Source: Streptomyces sp. NBC_00448 (lineage in GTDB: Bacteria; Actinomycetota; Actinomycetes; Streptomycetales; Streptomycetaceae). From it: 64,000 bases of DNA. Shown piece after piece: positions 56,390 through 64,000 of this stretch (position 1 is the first letter of the stretch; the number at the start of each line of letters is the position of its first letter). The notes under the pieces are model-generated. The model did not search any database, was not told where the DNA came from, and saw nothing but the letters and a program-made list of their open reading frames with translations. The translations under genes and the position numbers were made by a program. The stretch is taken from assembly GCF_036014115.1 (NCBI RefSeq), contig NZ_CP107913.1:4015001-4079000 (forward strand), in the 5' to 3' direction.

Positions 56390-56410
56390 ACCCGCCCACC
56401 ACCGGCGGGT
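56390..56410. terminator. Hairpin between HAD and dhaL
   Basis: ACCCGCC (56390-56396) and GGCGGGT (56404-56410) pair over 7 bp with a 7-nt loop, between convergent genes. It is modest in strength. Confidence 0.45.
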
Positions 56411-56461
56411 GGTCCTGGAGTTGACCAGCGCCACCCGCCCCGGAAGGCCGGGCCGGGCCGA

Positions 56462-57181
56462 TCAGGCCAGGTACGGCGTGAGAGAGGGAACCGTGGTGCC
56501 CGCGGAGGCGAAGAGCAGGGCGATCCCGACCGCCCCCGGGTCGGGTACGCCCGCCGCCCGCTCGCCGAGGTAACTCGCCCGCCCCCGCCGCGCGGTGAGT
56601 CGAGCGGTGCTCCGCACCCCGTCCCACGCGGCGTCCGCCGCGCCGGCGACCGCGGCGCCGGGATCACCCGGCACCGTACGAGCCCGCGCGGCAAGCGCCT
56701 CGCAGGCCGGAACCAGCGCGTCGACCAGCGTCTTGTCACCGACCGCCGCCTCCCCCACCCGCTGGATCGCGGCGAGGCCGTTGCCCGCGCCGACCGCCAG
56801 CGCGGCGGCGGGCGCCCCGTCCCGGGCAGCGGCGACGGCGACCGCGACCTCCTGGAGCAGCAGCCCGAACAGCGGGCCGCTGGTGCCCCCGACCTCGTCG
56901 AGGAACGCGGAGGCGGCCGCCTCCAACGGCCAGGAGGGCGCCGGTGGAACCGCGGGCAGCACCGGTACGTCGGACGCGTCGAGCCGCCGCAGCGCGGCCT
57001 GCAGCCCGGCCACCAGGTTCGCCCCGAAGTCGCCGTCGCCGACCTGCTGGTCGAGCGCGGTCAGTTCGGCCTCGGTCGCGGTCGCGGAGGCCGCGAACCG
57101 GCGCACCCACGCGTCGGTGAACCCGGTGAAGTCAATGGGCCGGAAGGGCTCGGAGAACTCGGTGTCGGTTGATGTGAGCAT
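56462..57181 (-). CDS. dhaL: Dihydroxyacetone kinase subunit DhaL
   Basis: ADP/ATP-binding subunit of dihydroxyacetone kinase, 239 residues from ATG 57181 (GGGAG 9 nt upstream). The Mg-binding cluster LDQQVGDGDFGANL is intact. GGTSGPLFGLLL, GDKTLVDALVPA and RRGRASYLGERAAGVPDPGA form the nucleotide site. The protein is about 30 residues longer than E. coli DhaL at the N-terminus. dhaK lies 73 bp upstream on the same strand. In the PTS form a DhaM protein rephosphorylates the bound ADP; no dhaM gene is in the window. Confidence 0.93.
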   Translation of the reverse strand: MLTSTDTEFSEPFRPIDFTGFTDAWVRRFAASATATEAELTALDQQVGDGDFGANLVAGLQAALRRLDASDVPVLPAVPPAPSWPLEAAASAFLDEVGGTSGPLFGLLLQEVAVAVAAARDGAPAAALAVGAGNGLAAIQRVGEAAVGDKTLVDALVPACEALAARARTVPGDPGAAVAGAADAAWDGVRSTARLTARRGRASYLGERAAGVPDPGAVGIALLFASAGTTVPSLTPYLA

Positions 57182-57254
57182 CGCTGCATCTCCCGTCGTT
57201 GCCTGCCCGCTGGTCGTGGTGAGCACCGTGGTGGGCACCCGGTCGCGGACGCCG

Positions 57255-58262
57255 TCAGCCCGCCCGCCCGCACCACGCGGGTGCCGAGGCCGGCGCGTCG
57301 TAGTACGCGAGCGTCGCGTCGTCGGCGGCCAGCAGCGTGAGCGAGAAGCCCCGCATGTCCAGCGCCGTCACGAAGTCGCCGACGAGGGTCCGTACGGTGG
57401 TGGCGCCGCGCTTGTCCAGCAGCCGCGTCACCTCGCCCAGCACCGCGTACAGCTCCAGACGGGTGATCCCGCCCAGTCCGTTGACGAGGAGCACGACCTG
57501 CGCCCGGGGGCCCAGGTCCAGGGAGTCGGCGAGGGCGGCGACCATGTCCTCGGCGAGGTCCCGCAGCGACCGTTCCCCGAGGGTGCGGCGGGCCCGCTCG
57601 CCGTGGATGCCGACGCCGTACTCGATGGCGCCCGGCGGCAGGTCGAAGGCGGGGCGGCCGGTCGCGGGCGAGGTGTGCGCGCCCGAGGCGACCGCGAGGC
57701 TGCGGCACCGGCCGGCCACGTCCGTGCCCAGCGCGACCAGTTCGGCCAGGCCCATCCCGGTGTCCGCGGCCGCGCCGAGGATCTTCTCGACCAGTACGGT
57801 CGCGCCGGTGCCGCGGCGGCCCGTGGCGACCTCGTCCGACTCGGTCGCCACGTCGTCGTCGATCAGCACCCGGCCGCAGGCGATGCCCTCCCGGGCGAGG
57901 CGTTCCGCGGCGATCCCGAAGTTGATCTTGTCGCCGGTGTAGTTCTTCACCACGTGCAGCACCCCGCCCTCGCCCGCGACGGCGCGCGACGCGGCGAAGA
58001 TCTGGCGGTTGTGCGGTGAGGCGAAGACGCGGCCCGGGCAGGCGGCGTCCAGCATTCCGGTGCCGACGTATCCGATGTGCAGCGGTTCATGGCCCGAACC
58101 GCCGCCGGAGACGAGGCCGACCCTGCGGGTCGGCGCCGGCTTCAGCGCCCGTACAAAGCCGTCCCGCTCGTCCCAGCGCACGTCTTCCGCGTGCGCCCGG
58201 GCGAAGCCGGCCAGCGCGTCCCCCACCAGTTCGTCGGCCACGTTCACGAAGTAAAGGCCCAT
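57255..58262 (-). CDS. dhaK: Dihydroxyacetone kinase subunit DhaK
   Basis: Substrate-binding subunit of dihydroxyacetone kinase, 335 residues from ATG 58262, with AGGAGG 7 nt upstream. VSGGGSGHEPLHIGYVG holds the conserved Gly loop and His. The covalent substrate His is in YGVGIHGER. KNYTGDKINFGIA, DDDVA and LVNGLGG are also typical. With DhaL it yields dihydroxyacetone phosphate, which is a substrate of the AfsA-type synthase encoded 2.8 kb away. The usual DhaK role is glycerol or dihydroxyacetone catabolism. Confidence 0.94.
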   Translation of the reverse strand: MGLYFVNVADELVGDALAGFARAHAEDVRWDERDGFVRALKPAPTRRVGLVSGGGSGHEPLHIGYVGTGMLDAACPGRVFASPHNRQIFAASRAVAGEGGVLHVVKNYTGDKINFGIAAERLAREGIACGRVLIDDDVATESDEVATGRRGTGATVLVEKILGAAADTGMGLAELVALGTDVAGRCRSLAVASGAHTSPATGRPAFDLPPGAIEYGVGIHGERARRTLGERSLRDLAEDMVAALADSLDLGPRAQVVLLVNGLGGITRLELYAVLGEVTRLLDKRGATTVRTLVGDFVTALDMRGFSLTLLAADDATLAYYDAPASAPAWCGRAG

Positions 58263-58652
58263 GAGACGACCTCCTGTCCCCTCATGCTGAGCGGTCCTGC
58301 GGATGGCGGCAACCGGACCCCCCGAACGCCCCCGATCCGTCGGCCCCGGGACCACCTCCCGCAAAGGGCTGCCGGCCCCGGCCACCACGCCCCTCCGGCT
58401 GCGCACCATCGTGGTTTCGGCCGGGTGCAAGGCCACAGTCAGGTGCGCGGCTGGCCGCTGGGGGTACCCCCTCTGGGGGAGTTTCCCCGCGCCCCTGGGT
58501 TTGTGCGGCCCTTTTCGTGGGAGAACCCGCAGCTACTCAGGGGCGCGGGGGCACCTCCCAGGCGAAGCTCTGGGGGAGGAACTGCGCGAGCAACCACCCA
58601 CCGGCGGGTGGTCCGGGGCCGACAGATCGGGGGCACCCACCGGGGGGTCCTG
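58263..58652. other. 390-bp intergenic region built of palindromic repeats
   Basis: Contains the dhaK ribosome site near 58270, then from about 58455 a dense array of hairpins described under the repeat at 58455-58615. No gene seen. Confidence 0.6.
58455..58615. repeat. Composite palindromic intergenic element, Streptomyces type
   Basis: In order: the palindrome GGGGGTACCCCC (58460-58471); a 13-bp perfect stem CCCCGCGCCCCTG (58485-58497) with CAGGGGCGCGGGG (58538-58550); a small CTCCCAG...CTGGGGGAG hairpin (58554-58579); AACTGCGCGAG; and ACCACCC/GGGTGGT (58593-58612). From memory, the CCCCGCGCCCCTG/CAGGGGCGCGGGG-AACTGCGCGA pattern is a common dispersed intergenic repeat in Streptomyces genomes. 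The last hairpin may terminate the AraC gene. Confidence 0.65.
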
Positions 58653-59477
58653 TTACCCCCGGTCAGGGGATGCGTGGCGGCCGGGGGTGACCCCGAAGGC
58701 GTGCCGGAAGGCTTCGATGAACGCGCTCGGGTTCGCGTACCCGCAAGCCGTGGCCGCCGAGGTGACGGACTGCCCGGCCGCGAGAAGCATCAGCGAGTGG
58801 TGGAGCCGCAGCTGCGTCCGCCACTGCGGAAACGTCATCCCCAGTTCGCGCCGGAACAGCCGGCTGAGCGTCCGCTCACCGGCCCCCACCGCGGCCCCCA
58901 ACTCCGCCAGCGAGCGATCGTCCGCCGGATCGGCGTGCAGCAGCCTCGCCACGGCGCGCAGCCGATCGTCCGAGGGCGCCGGAAGATGCAGCGGCAGCGC
59001 GTCCACCCGCCGCAGCTGATCGAGGGTGACCCGTTCGAGGTCGGCACGCTGAGCCGCGGTGTAGGGCGGGTCCGCGGGGCCGGGCGTGTCGCTGAGGGCC
59101 ACCACGAGTTCGCGCAGCAGCGGCGTGACCGCCACGACCGTCGGCCGGTCGCCGCCGAGCGGGCCGAGCCGGGGCGCGAACGACAGCGTCCGCATGTCCG
59201 TCGGGCCGTGCGCCTCGTGGGCGTGCGGCACCCCGGCCGGAATCCACACCGCGCGGTACGGCGGCACCACCCACGCCCCGAGCGGCGTGGACACCCGCAG
59301 GACCCCGCGGCTGGGGTGGATGAGCTGGTGCACGGCGTGGTGGTGCCAGTCGATCCGCTCGCGGTGGACCAGCTTCTGGCGGGTGGCGGCGTCCAGCGGG
59401 CGTGGCCCGGGCGCGTCGGGAACCGGCGGTCCGGGCCGGCGGGGCGGCTCCCCGGCCGATTGGCGGGTTGTCGGCAT
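58653..59477 (-). CDS. AraC-family transcriptional regulator
   Basis: 274 residues from ATG 59477. The N-terminal cupin-like sensing region (about 40-130) has HHHAVHQLIHPSRGVLRVSTPLGAWVVPPYRAVWIPAGVPHAHEAHG. The C-terminal double helix-turn-helix (about 175-270) has DDRSLAELGAAVGAGERTLSRLFRRELGMTFPQWRTQLRLHHSL and VTSAATACGYANPSAFIEAFRHAFGVTPGRH. This is the NimR-like group that often controls a divergent exporter, and here an MFS gene starts 55 bp away. An inverted repeat in between is the probable operator. Confidence 0.92.
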   Translation of the reverse strand: MPTTRQSAGEPPRRPGPPVPDAPGPRPLDAATRQKLVHRERIDWHHHAVHQLIHPSRGVLRVSTPLGAWVVPPYRAVWIPAGVPHAHEAHGPTDMRTLSFAPRLGPLGGDRPTVVAVTPLLRELVVALSDTPGPADPPYTAAQRADLERVTLDQLRRVDALPLHLPAPSDDRLRAVARLLHADPADDRSLAELGAAVGAGERTLSRLFRRELGMTFPQWRTQLRLHHSLMLLAAGQSVTSAATACGYANPSAFIEAFRHAFGVTPGRHASPDRG

Positions 59478-59490
59478 AAGTAGACAGAGT

Positions 59491-59531
59491 ATCGGTAGCC
59501 GACCAGCGTGCCCACTCGGCAGGCTGCCGAT
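59491..59531. promoter_or_regulatory. Inverted repeat between AraC and MFS genes
   Basis: ATCGGTAGCC (59491-59500) and GGCTGCCGAT (59522-59531) match as inverted arms at 9 of 10 positions, with a 21-bp spacer. The second arm ends at the base before the MFS ATG. Confidence 0.5.
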
Positions 59532-60734
59532 ATGACCCAGACCGCCGACACGGCAACACCTCGACCGGACTCCTCCGGCCCCCCGGGGCCGGCCCCCGCC
59601 CGTACCACCTGGCAGCGGATGCGCGTATGGGGCATCGCCCACGCCGTCGACGACCTCTACCAGGGCCTGGTCCCGGCGACCGTGCCGTACTTCGTCCTCG
59701 ACCGGCACTACGGGTACGTCGCCGCGTCCGGCCTCACCCTCGCCGCCACGCTGGGCAGTTCGGTGCCGCAGCCGTTCATCGGGCTGGCGGTGGACCGGAT
59801 GCGGCTGGGCTGGCTCGCGGGAGTCGGCGTCGCCATCGCCGGGATCAGCCTCGGCCTGTCGGGACTGGTCCCGTCGTACGCCGCCGTGTGGTGCCTGATC
59901 ATGCTCTCCGGGCTCGGCATCGCCATGTTCCACCCGGCCGCCGGGAAGTCCGCCCGCGAGGACGCCGGGGACAGCGCCGCCGCGATGAGCGTCTTCGCGG
60001 CCGGCGGCAGCGTCGGCTTCTTCCTCGCGCCGGTCCTCGCCACCCCCGCGCTGATCGCGTGGGGCGTCGGCGCCACCGCCTTGTTCATCCCGCCCGCCGT
60101 CCTCACCGGGTACGTCCTGCTGCGCCGCCGCCGGCGGCACGCCGTTCCCGCGTCGGCGGCGGCCCGCGCCGGGAAGGACCGCTGGGGGCCGTTCGCCGCG
60201 CTGACCTGCCTCGAAGTGGTGCGCTCCGTGGCCTTCTTCGGGGTGAACACGTTCATCGAGCTGTACTGGATCAGGCATCTGCACGCCTCCCGGGGGCTGG
60301 CCGGGGCCGCGCTCACCGTCTTCCTGGCCGGCGGGGTCGGCGGGACCCTGCTGGGCGGGCGGATCGCGGACCGGATCGGCATGGTGCGCACCGTGCAGCT
60401 CGGCGGCGCGCTCGCGCTGCCCATGCTCGCCGGGCTCGTGCTCACCCCGGGCAGCATCGCGCCGCTGCTCTTCGCGGTCCTCACCGGTGTCTGCCTCAAC
60501 CTCCCCTTCGCCGTCCTGGTCAAGCTCGGCCAGGACTACCTGCCCACCCGCCCGGGCACCGCGGCCGGCGTCACCCTCGGGCTCGGCGTCAGCATCGGCG
60601 GGCTGCTCTCCCCGATCCTCGGCCTCATCGCCGACGCCCACGGTCCGCGCGGCGCCCTCACCGCCCTCCTCGTCGTCCCACCCGTCGCCCTGGCACTGGG
60701 CCTCCTCCTCCCCGAGCCGTCGCGTACGGCGTGA
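59532..60734 (+). CDS. MFS exporter (fosmidomycin-resistance-like)
   Basis: 400-residue, 12-helix major facilitator starting at ATG 59532. The sequence WGIAHAVDDLYQGLVPATVPYFVLDRHY, the loop IGLAVDRMRLGWLAG, GIAMFHPAAGKSARE and GGRIADRIGMVRTV resemble Fsr-type drug exporters. It is controlled presumably by the divergent AraC protein. GTG 59508 is an alternative start but would overlap the inverted repeat. Its substrate is unknown. Confidence 0.88.
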   Translation: MTQTADTATPRPDSSGPPGPAPARTTWQRMRVWGIAHAVDDLYQGLVPATVPYFVLDRHYGYVAASGLTLAATLGSSVPQPFIGLAVDRMRLGWLAGVGVAIAGISLGLSGLVPSYAAVWCLIMLSGLGIAMFHPAAGKSAREDAGDSAAAMSVFAAGGSVGFFLAPVLATPALIAWGVGATALFIPPAVLTGYVLLRRRRRHAVPASAAARAGKDRWGPFAALTCLEVVRSVAFFGVNTFIELYWIRHLHASRGLAGAALTVFLAGGVGGTLLGGRIADRIGMVRTVQLGGALALPMLAGLVLTPGSIAPLLFAVLTGVCLNLPFAVLVKLGQDYLPTRPGTAAGVTLGLGVSIGGLLSPILGLIADAHGPRGALTALLVVPPVALALGLLLPEPSRTA

Positions 60735-60775
60735 CGGCTCGCTCGGCCCGTTCGTCCCCCGGCCCGCGCGTCCCC

Positions 60776-60806
60776 TTGACCTCAAGCCCGCTTGAGGTCG
60801 GAGGAT
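60776..60806 (+). promoter_or_regulatory. SoxR-like palindrome in a 19-bp-spaced promoter
   Basis: Arms GACCTCAAGC and GCTTGAGGTC are perfect and separated by CC (60778-60799). The core CCTCAAG...CTTGAGG equals the SoxR box. The -35 TTGACC (60776-60781) and the -10 GAGGAT (60801-60806) are 19 bp apart, the MerR-family hallmark. The ATG follows 7 nt after the -10. Confidence 0.75.
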
Positions 60807-60813
60807 CGTCCGC

Positions 60814-61251
60814 ATGGACACCGCCTCGGACCCGCAGACCGCCGTCAGCACCCTCGTGAGCCGCTACTTCCGCACCCTCGACGAGCGGCGGTTCGAGCCC
60901 GGGTGGACCGCCGCGTTCTTCACCGAGGACGCGGCGGTCCAAGTCCCCGTGGGCGCCGTACGCGGAAGGGAGGCGATCGCCGCGCAGGCCGAGGTGGCCC
61001 TACGCCGGTTCGACCGGACCCAGCACATGTCGACGGACGTGCTGGTGACGGCAGCCGCGGACGGCGCGACCGCCGACGCGTCGTGGAACGCGCTGATGAC
61101 GCACCTCCACCCGGACGGCAGGATCTTCACCGTCGGCGGGCGGTGCCGCGCGGCGCTTCGCCGTACGGCCGACGGCTGGCGGTTCGGCGACCTGTCCATC
61201 ACCCCGGTGTGGACCGACGGCGAACCCCCGCACCTGCCGCCGCGCGCATGA
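60814..61251 (+). CDS. NTF2/SnoaL-like protein
   Basis: 145-residue cone-shaped alpha+beta barrel of the SnoaL/NTF2 group, which includes small enzymes and ligand-binding proteins. VSRYFRTLDERRFEPGWTAAFFTEDAAVQVPVGAVRGREAI is typical, as are the hydrophobic pocket strands (THLHPDGRIFTVGGRCRAALRRTADGWRFGDLSITPVW). The ATG at 60814 coincides with the predicted transcription start, so the message should be leaderless. The SoxR-like operator suggests a redox-cycling-drug response; the enzymatic role is unknown. Confidence 0.85.
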   Translation: MDTASDPQTAVSTLVSRYFRTLDERRFEPGWTAAFFTEDAAVQVPVGAVRGREAIAAQAEVALRRFDRTQHMSTDVLVTAAADGATADASWNALMTHLHPDGRIFTVGGRCRAALRRTADGWRFGDLSITPVWTDGEPPHLPPRA

Positions 61252-61278
61252 CCGCGCCGCCGGTGGGACAGTGGAAGC

Positions 61279-63885
61279 GTGGGCAATGATCACGCAGGCG
61301 CCTCCGACCCGTTCGTGCGGGTCAGGGGCGCGCGGGTGCACAACCTGGACGGGGTGGACGTCGACGTTCCGCGTGACGCGCTGACCGTCTTCACCGGGGT
61401 CTCCGGGTCCGGAAAGTCGTCGCTGGCCTTCGGCACCCTCTACGCCGAGGCCCAGCGGCGGTACTTCGAGTCGGTCGCGCCGTACGCCCGCCGGCTGATC
61501 CAGCAGGTGGGCGCGCCGAAGGTGGAGGAGATCCGCGGGCTGCCGCCGGCCGTCGCGCTCCAGCAGCGGCGCGGCACCCCGAGTTCGCGCTCGTCGGTGG
61601 GCACCGTGACGACGCTGTCGAACCTGCTGCGGATGCTGTTCTCGCGCGCCGGGTCGTACCCGCCGGGCACCGCCGAGCGGCTGGACTCCGACGCGTTCTC
61701 GCCGAACACCGCGATCGGCGCGTGCCCGGAGTGCCACGGCCTGGGAACGGTGCACCGGGTCACCGAGTCCTCGCTCGTCCCCGACCCGTCGCTGAGCATC
61801 CGCGAGCACGCGATCGCGGCCTGGCCGGGCGCCTGGCAGGGCAAGAACCTGCGCGACGTGGTGGACGCGCTCGGCTACGACATCGACCGGCCGTGGCGGG
61901 AGTTGCCGCAGGCGGACCGGGACTGGCTGCTGTTCACCGACGAGCAGCCGGTGGTGACCGTGCACCCGGTGCGCGAGGCCGGGCGTATCCAACGGCCGTA
62001 CGAGGGCATGTTCATGAGCGCGCGGCGGTATGTGATGCGCGCGTTCTCCGAGTCGAAGAGCCCCGCCACCCGGCGGCGCGTGCAGCGCCATCTGGAGAGC
62101 GCGGTGTGCCCGGTGTGCGGCGGCAAGCGGCTGCGGCCCGAGGCGCTGGCGGTCACCTTCGCGGGCCGCGACATCGCGGAGCTGGCTTCACTGCCGCTGG
62201 CCGAACTCGCCGGCGTGCTGCGGAAGACCGCCGGCCTCGCGGCACCGGGCGCGGCGACCGCCTCGGCCGCTTCCGGCGAGGCCACCGAGGCCGCGGTCTC
62301 CCTCGCCCAGGACCTGGTGGCCCGGATCGAGGTGCTGGTCGGCCTGGGCCTTGGCTACCTCGGCATGGACCGCCCGGCCCCGACGCTCTCGCCCGGTGAG
62401 CTGCAACGGCTGCGGCTGGCCACGCAGTTGCGGGCGGGGCTGTTCGGTGTCGTCTACGTCCTCGACGAGCCGTCGGCCGGGCTGCACCCGGCGGACACGG
62501 AGCCGCTGCTGGCGGTGCTGGACCGGCTGCGGGCGGAGGGCAACACGCTGTTCGTGGTGGAGCACGACATGGACGTGGTGCGCCGCGCGGACTGGGTGGT
62601 CGACGTGGGCCCGGGCGCGGGCGAGCAGGGCGGCCGGGTGCTCTACAGCGGGCCGGTGCCGGGGCTGGCGGAGGTGGCGGAGTCGGCCACCCGGAAGTAC
62701 CTGTTCGGGGACGGCGGTACGGCCGGGGCCGGCGGCGGGGACACGGGCGGGACCGGGGCCGGCGTGCGGCGTGAACCGCGGGTGCCGGCCGGGTGGTTGC
62801 GGCTGCGCGGGGTGAACCGGCACAACCTGCATGACCTCGACGTCGATGTGCCGTGGGGGGTGTTCACCGCGGTGACGGGGGTGTCGGGCTCGGGGAAGTC
62901 GACGCTGGTCAGCCAGGTGCTGGCGGAGGTGGTCGCGGCGCGGCTGAGCCCGGAGGGGAGCGCGGGCGAGGAGGCGGAGCCCGCGGACGGGGAGGGGGAC
63001 GACCCGTGGGAGGGCGCGGGCGGACCGGAGACGGGCGGGCCGGAGACGGGTGTCGCGCGGGTGCGGTCGGTCGAGGGCATCGAGGTCGTGGACCGTCTCG
63101 TCCGCGTGGACCAACGGCCCATCGGCCGTACCCCGCGCTCGAACCTGGCGACGTACACCGGCCTGTTCGACGCGGTACGGCGGGTCTTCGCCGGCACCGA
63201 CGAGGCGAAGGCGCGCGGCTACACCCCGGGGCGGTTCTCGTTCAACGTGGCGTCGGGCCGCTGCGAGACCTGCCAGGGCGAGGGGTTCGTCGCCGTCGAA
63301 CTGCTCTTCCTGCCCGGCACCTACGCGCCCTGCCCGACCTGCCACGGTGCCCGCTACAACCCGCAGACGCTGGAGATCGCCTATCACGGACGGAACATCG
63401 CGCAGGTGCTGGACATGTCGGTCGACACCGCGGCGGGGTTCTTCGCCGACGTGCCCGCGGCCGAGCGCAGCCTGCGCACGCTGCGCGATGTCGGCCTCGG
63501 CTATCTGCGACTCGGCCAGCCGGCAACGGAGTTGTCCGGCGGGGAGGCGCAACGCATCAAGCTGGCCACCGAGTTGCAGCGGGCCCGGCGCGGCCACACC
63601 CTCTACCTCCTGGACGAGCCGACGACCGGCCTGCATCCGGCCGACACCGACCTGCTGATGCGGCAGTTGCACGGGCTGGTCGAGGCGGGCAACTCGGTGG
63701 TGGTGGTCGAGCACGACATGGGCGTGGTGGCCGGCGCGGACTGGGTGCTGGACCTGGGGCCCGGCGCGGGTGACGACGGCGGCCGGGTGGTGGCGGCCGG
63801 GCCGCCGGCCGAGGTGGCCGAAGCCGAGGGCAGCCGGACGGCGGGGTACCTCGCCCGGCGGTTGGCGGCCCGGGCCGGAACCTGA
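61279..63885 (+). CDS. UvrA paralogue (UvrA2-like excinuclease ATPase)
   Basis: 868-residue tandem ABC ATPase, shorter than the ~950 of true UvrA. P-loops GVSGSGKSS (~40) and GVSGSGKST (~535); zinc-type CxxC pairs in [25 protein letters not shown] and CPTCHGARY. Signature 1 is degenerate ([15 protein letters not shown]), signature 2 canonical ([15 protein letters not shown]). The UvrB-interaction region is reduced, which marks the class II UvrA/drug-resistance group; self-resistance to DNA-binding compounds or auxiliary repair are both possible. An Asp/Glu/Gly insert lies near 565-600. GTG 61279 starts 27 nt after the NTF2-like stop, so the genes may share the SoxR-like promoter. Confidence 0.9.
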   Translation: MGNDHAGASDPFVRVRGARVHNLDGVDVDVPRDALTVFTGVSGSGKSSLAFGTLYAEAQRRYFESVAPYARRLIQQVGAPKVEEIRGLPPAVALQQRRGTPSSRSSVGTVTTLSNLLRMLFSRAGSYPPGTAERLDSDAFSPNTAIGACPECHGLGTVHRVTESSLVPDPSLSIREHAIAAWPGAWQGKNLRDVVDALGYDIDRPWRELPQADRDWLLFTDEQPVVTVHPVREAGRIQRPYEGMFMSARRYVMRAFSESKSPATRRRVQRHLESAVCPVCGGKRLRPEALAVTFAGRDIAELASLPLAELAGVLRKTAGLAAPGAATASAASGEATEAAVSLAQDLVARIEVLVGLGLGYLGMDRPAPTLSPGELQRLRLATQLRAGLFGVVYVLDEPSAGLHPADTEPLLAVLDRLRAEGNTLFVVEHDMDVVRRADWVVDVGPGAGEQGGRVLYSGPVPGLAEVAESATRKYLFGDGGTAGAGGGDTGGTGAGVRREPRVPAGWLRLRGVNRHNLHDLDVDVPWGVFTAVTGVSGSGKSTLVSQVLAEVVAARLSPEGSAGEEAEPADGEGDDPWEGAGGPETGGPETGVARVRSVEGIEVVDRLVRVDQRPIGRTPRSNLATYTGLFDAVRRVFAGTDEAKARGYTPGRFSFNVASGRCETCQGEGFVAVELLFLPGTYAPCPTCHGARYNPQTLEIAYHGRNIAQVLDMSVDTAAGFFADVPAAERSLRTLRDVGLGYLRLGQPATELSGGEAQRIKLATELQRARRGHTLYLLDEPTTGLHPADTDLLMRQLHGLVEAGNSVVVVEHDMGVVAGADWVLDLGPGAGDDGGRVVAAGPPAEVAEAEGSRTAGYLARRLAARAGT

Positions 63886-64000
63886 GCGGCGGGCCGGAGC
63901 CTGGCCGGCGGGACCCGACCGGCGGCGGGCCGGAACCTGGCCGGCTGCGCGGCGGGAGGAGCCCCCTCCGCGCCTCCCACCACGCCGACCCGCAGGCGCC
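63886..64000. other. Window end, no feature
   Basis: GC-rich sequence with short direct repeats of GGCGGGCCGGA and ACCTGGCCGGC. No gene or clear hairpin is recognisable before the window edge. Confidence 0.4.

Overview
The window is very GC-rich actinobacterial DNA, almost certainly from a Streptomyces or close Streptomycetaceae relative. The evidence is the gene content: DmdR1-type iron regulator, WXG100/EccC type VII secretion, futalosine-route menaquinone genes mqnB and mqnD, XPB-like helicase, ScbA/ScbR butyrolactone signalling, and many GTG starts and weak Shine-Dalgarno sites. From memory, dmdR1, citA, pdxH, serC, mqnB and mqnD lie in the same part of the S. coelicolor chromosome, so most of this looks like core chromosome with accessory inserts. 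No transposase, phage gene, CRISPR array, rRNA or tRNA was seen.

Layout. 1-4.8 kb: EccC ATPase (5' end outside the window) and a convergent WXG100 substrate. 4.9-10.4 kb: lipoprotein, alpha/beta hydrolase with an SOS-box-like promoter, iron regulator dmdR1, SIS-domain protein and PAS-domain protein. 10.4-10.8 kb: a gap holding a 12-codon reading frame followed by a structured terminator with a T-tract. 10.8-17.1 kb: pdxH, citrate synthase, a large FAD/Fe-S dehydrogenase and serC. 17.1-24.1 kb: secreted propeller-like protein, aldo/keto reductase, thpR, a MarR/MFS efflux pair, a ribbon-helix-helix protein and a purine permease. 24.2-31.9 kb: DUF2530, CtpE-like P-type ATPase, sacsin-type ATPase and DUF3027. 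32-41.4 kb: MFS protein, DUF2771 lipoprotein, mqnB-mqnD, cold-shock protein, HAD hydrolase, an HAAS-like membrane protein and an XPB-N-terminal-like protein. 41.4-44.6 kb: a two-gene EACC1-caspase operon. 44.7-52 kb: VanZ protein, His-rich LPXTG-like surface protein, XPB helicase and HelD. 52-58.3 kb: cutC, HD phosphohydrolase, scbR/scbA, HAD phosphatase and dhaL/dhaK. 58.6-63.9 kb: AraC/MFS pair, an NTF2-like gene under a SoxR-type palindrome, and a UvrA paralogue.

Two assemblies stand out. The first is the EACC1-caspase operon (41467-44564). It matches the effector-associated caspase systems proposed as bacterial regulated-death or immunity modules: a small constant component is followed after 5 nt by a caspase carrying a long helical-repeat region. 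The second is 53.6-58.3 kb, where butyrolactone receptor and synthase genes sit beside a HAD phosphatase and a dihydroxyacetone kinase pair. AfsA/ScbA enzymes use dihydroxyacetone phosphate, so precursor supply, condensation and dephosphorylation may be encoded together. The dedicated reductase and a DhaM phosphoryl donor are absent.

Regulatory signals readable by eye include a SoxR-like 22-bp palindrome with 19-bp promoter spacing (60776-60806), a LexA-like box touching a -10 (7059-7080), two promoters placed for leaderless mRNAs (MarR and NTF2-like genes), three helically phased 10-bp repeats upstream of the cold-shock gene, and several long perfect hairpins between genes.
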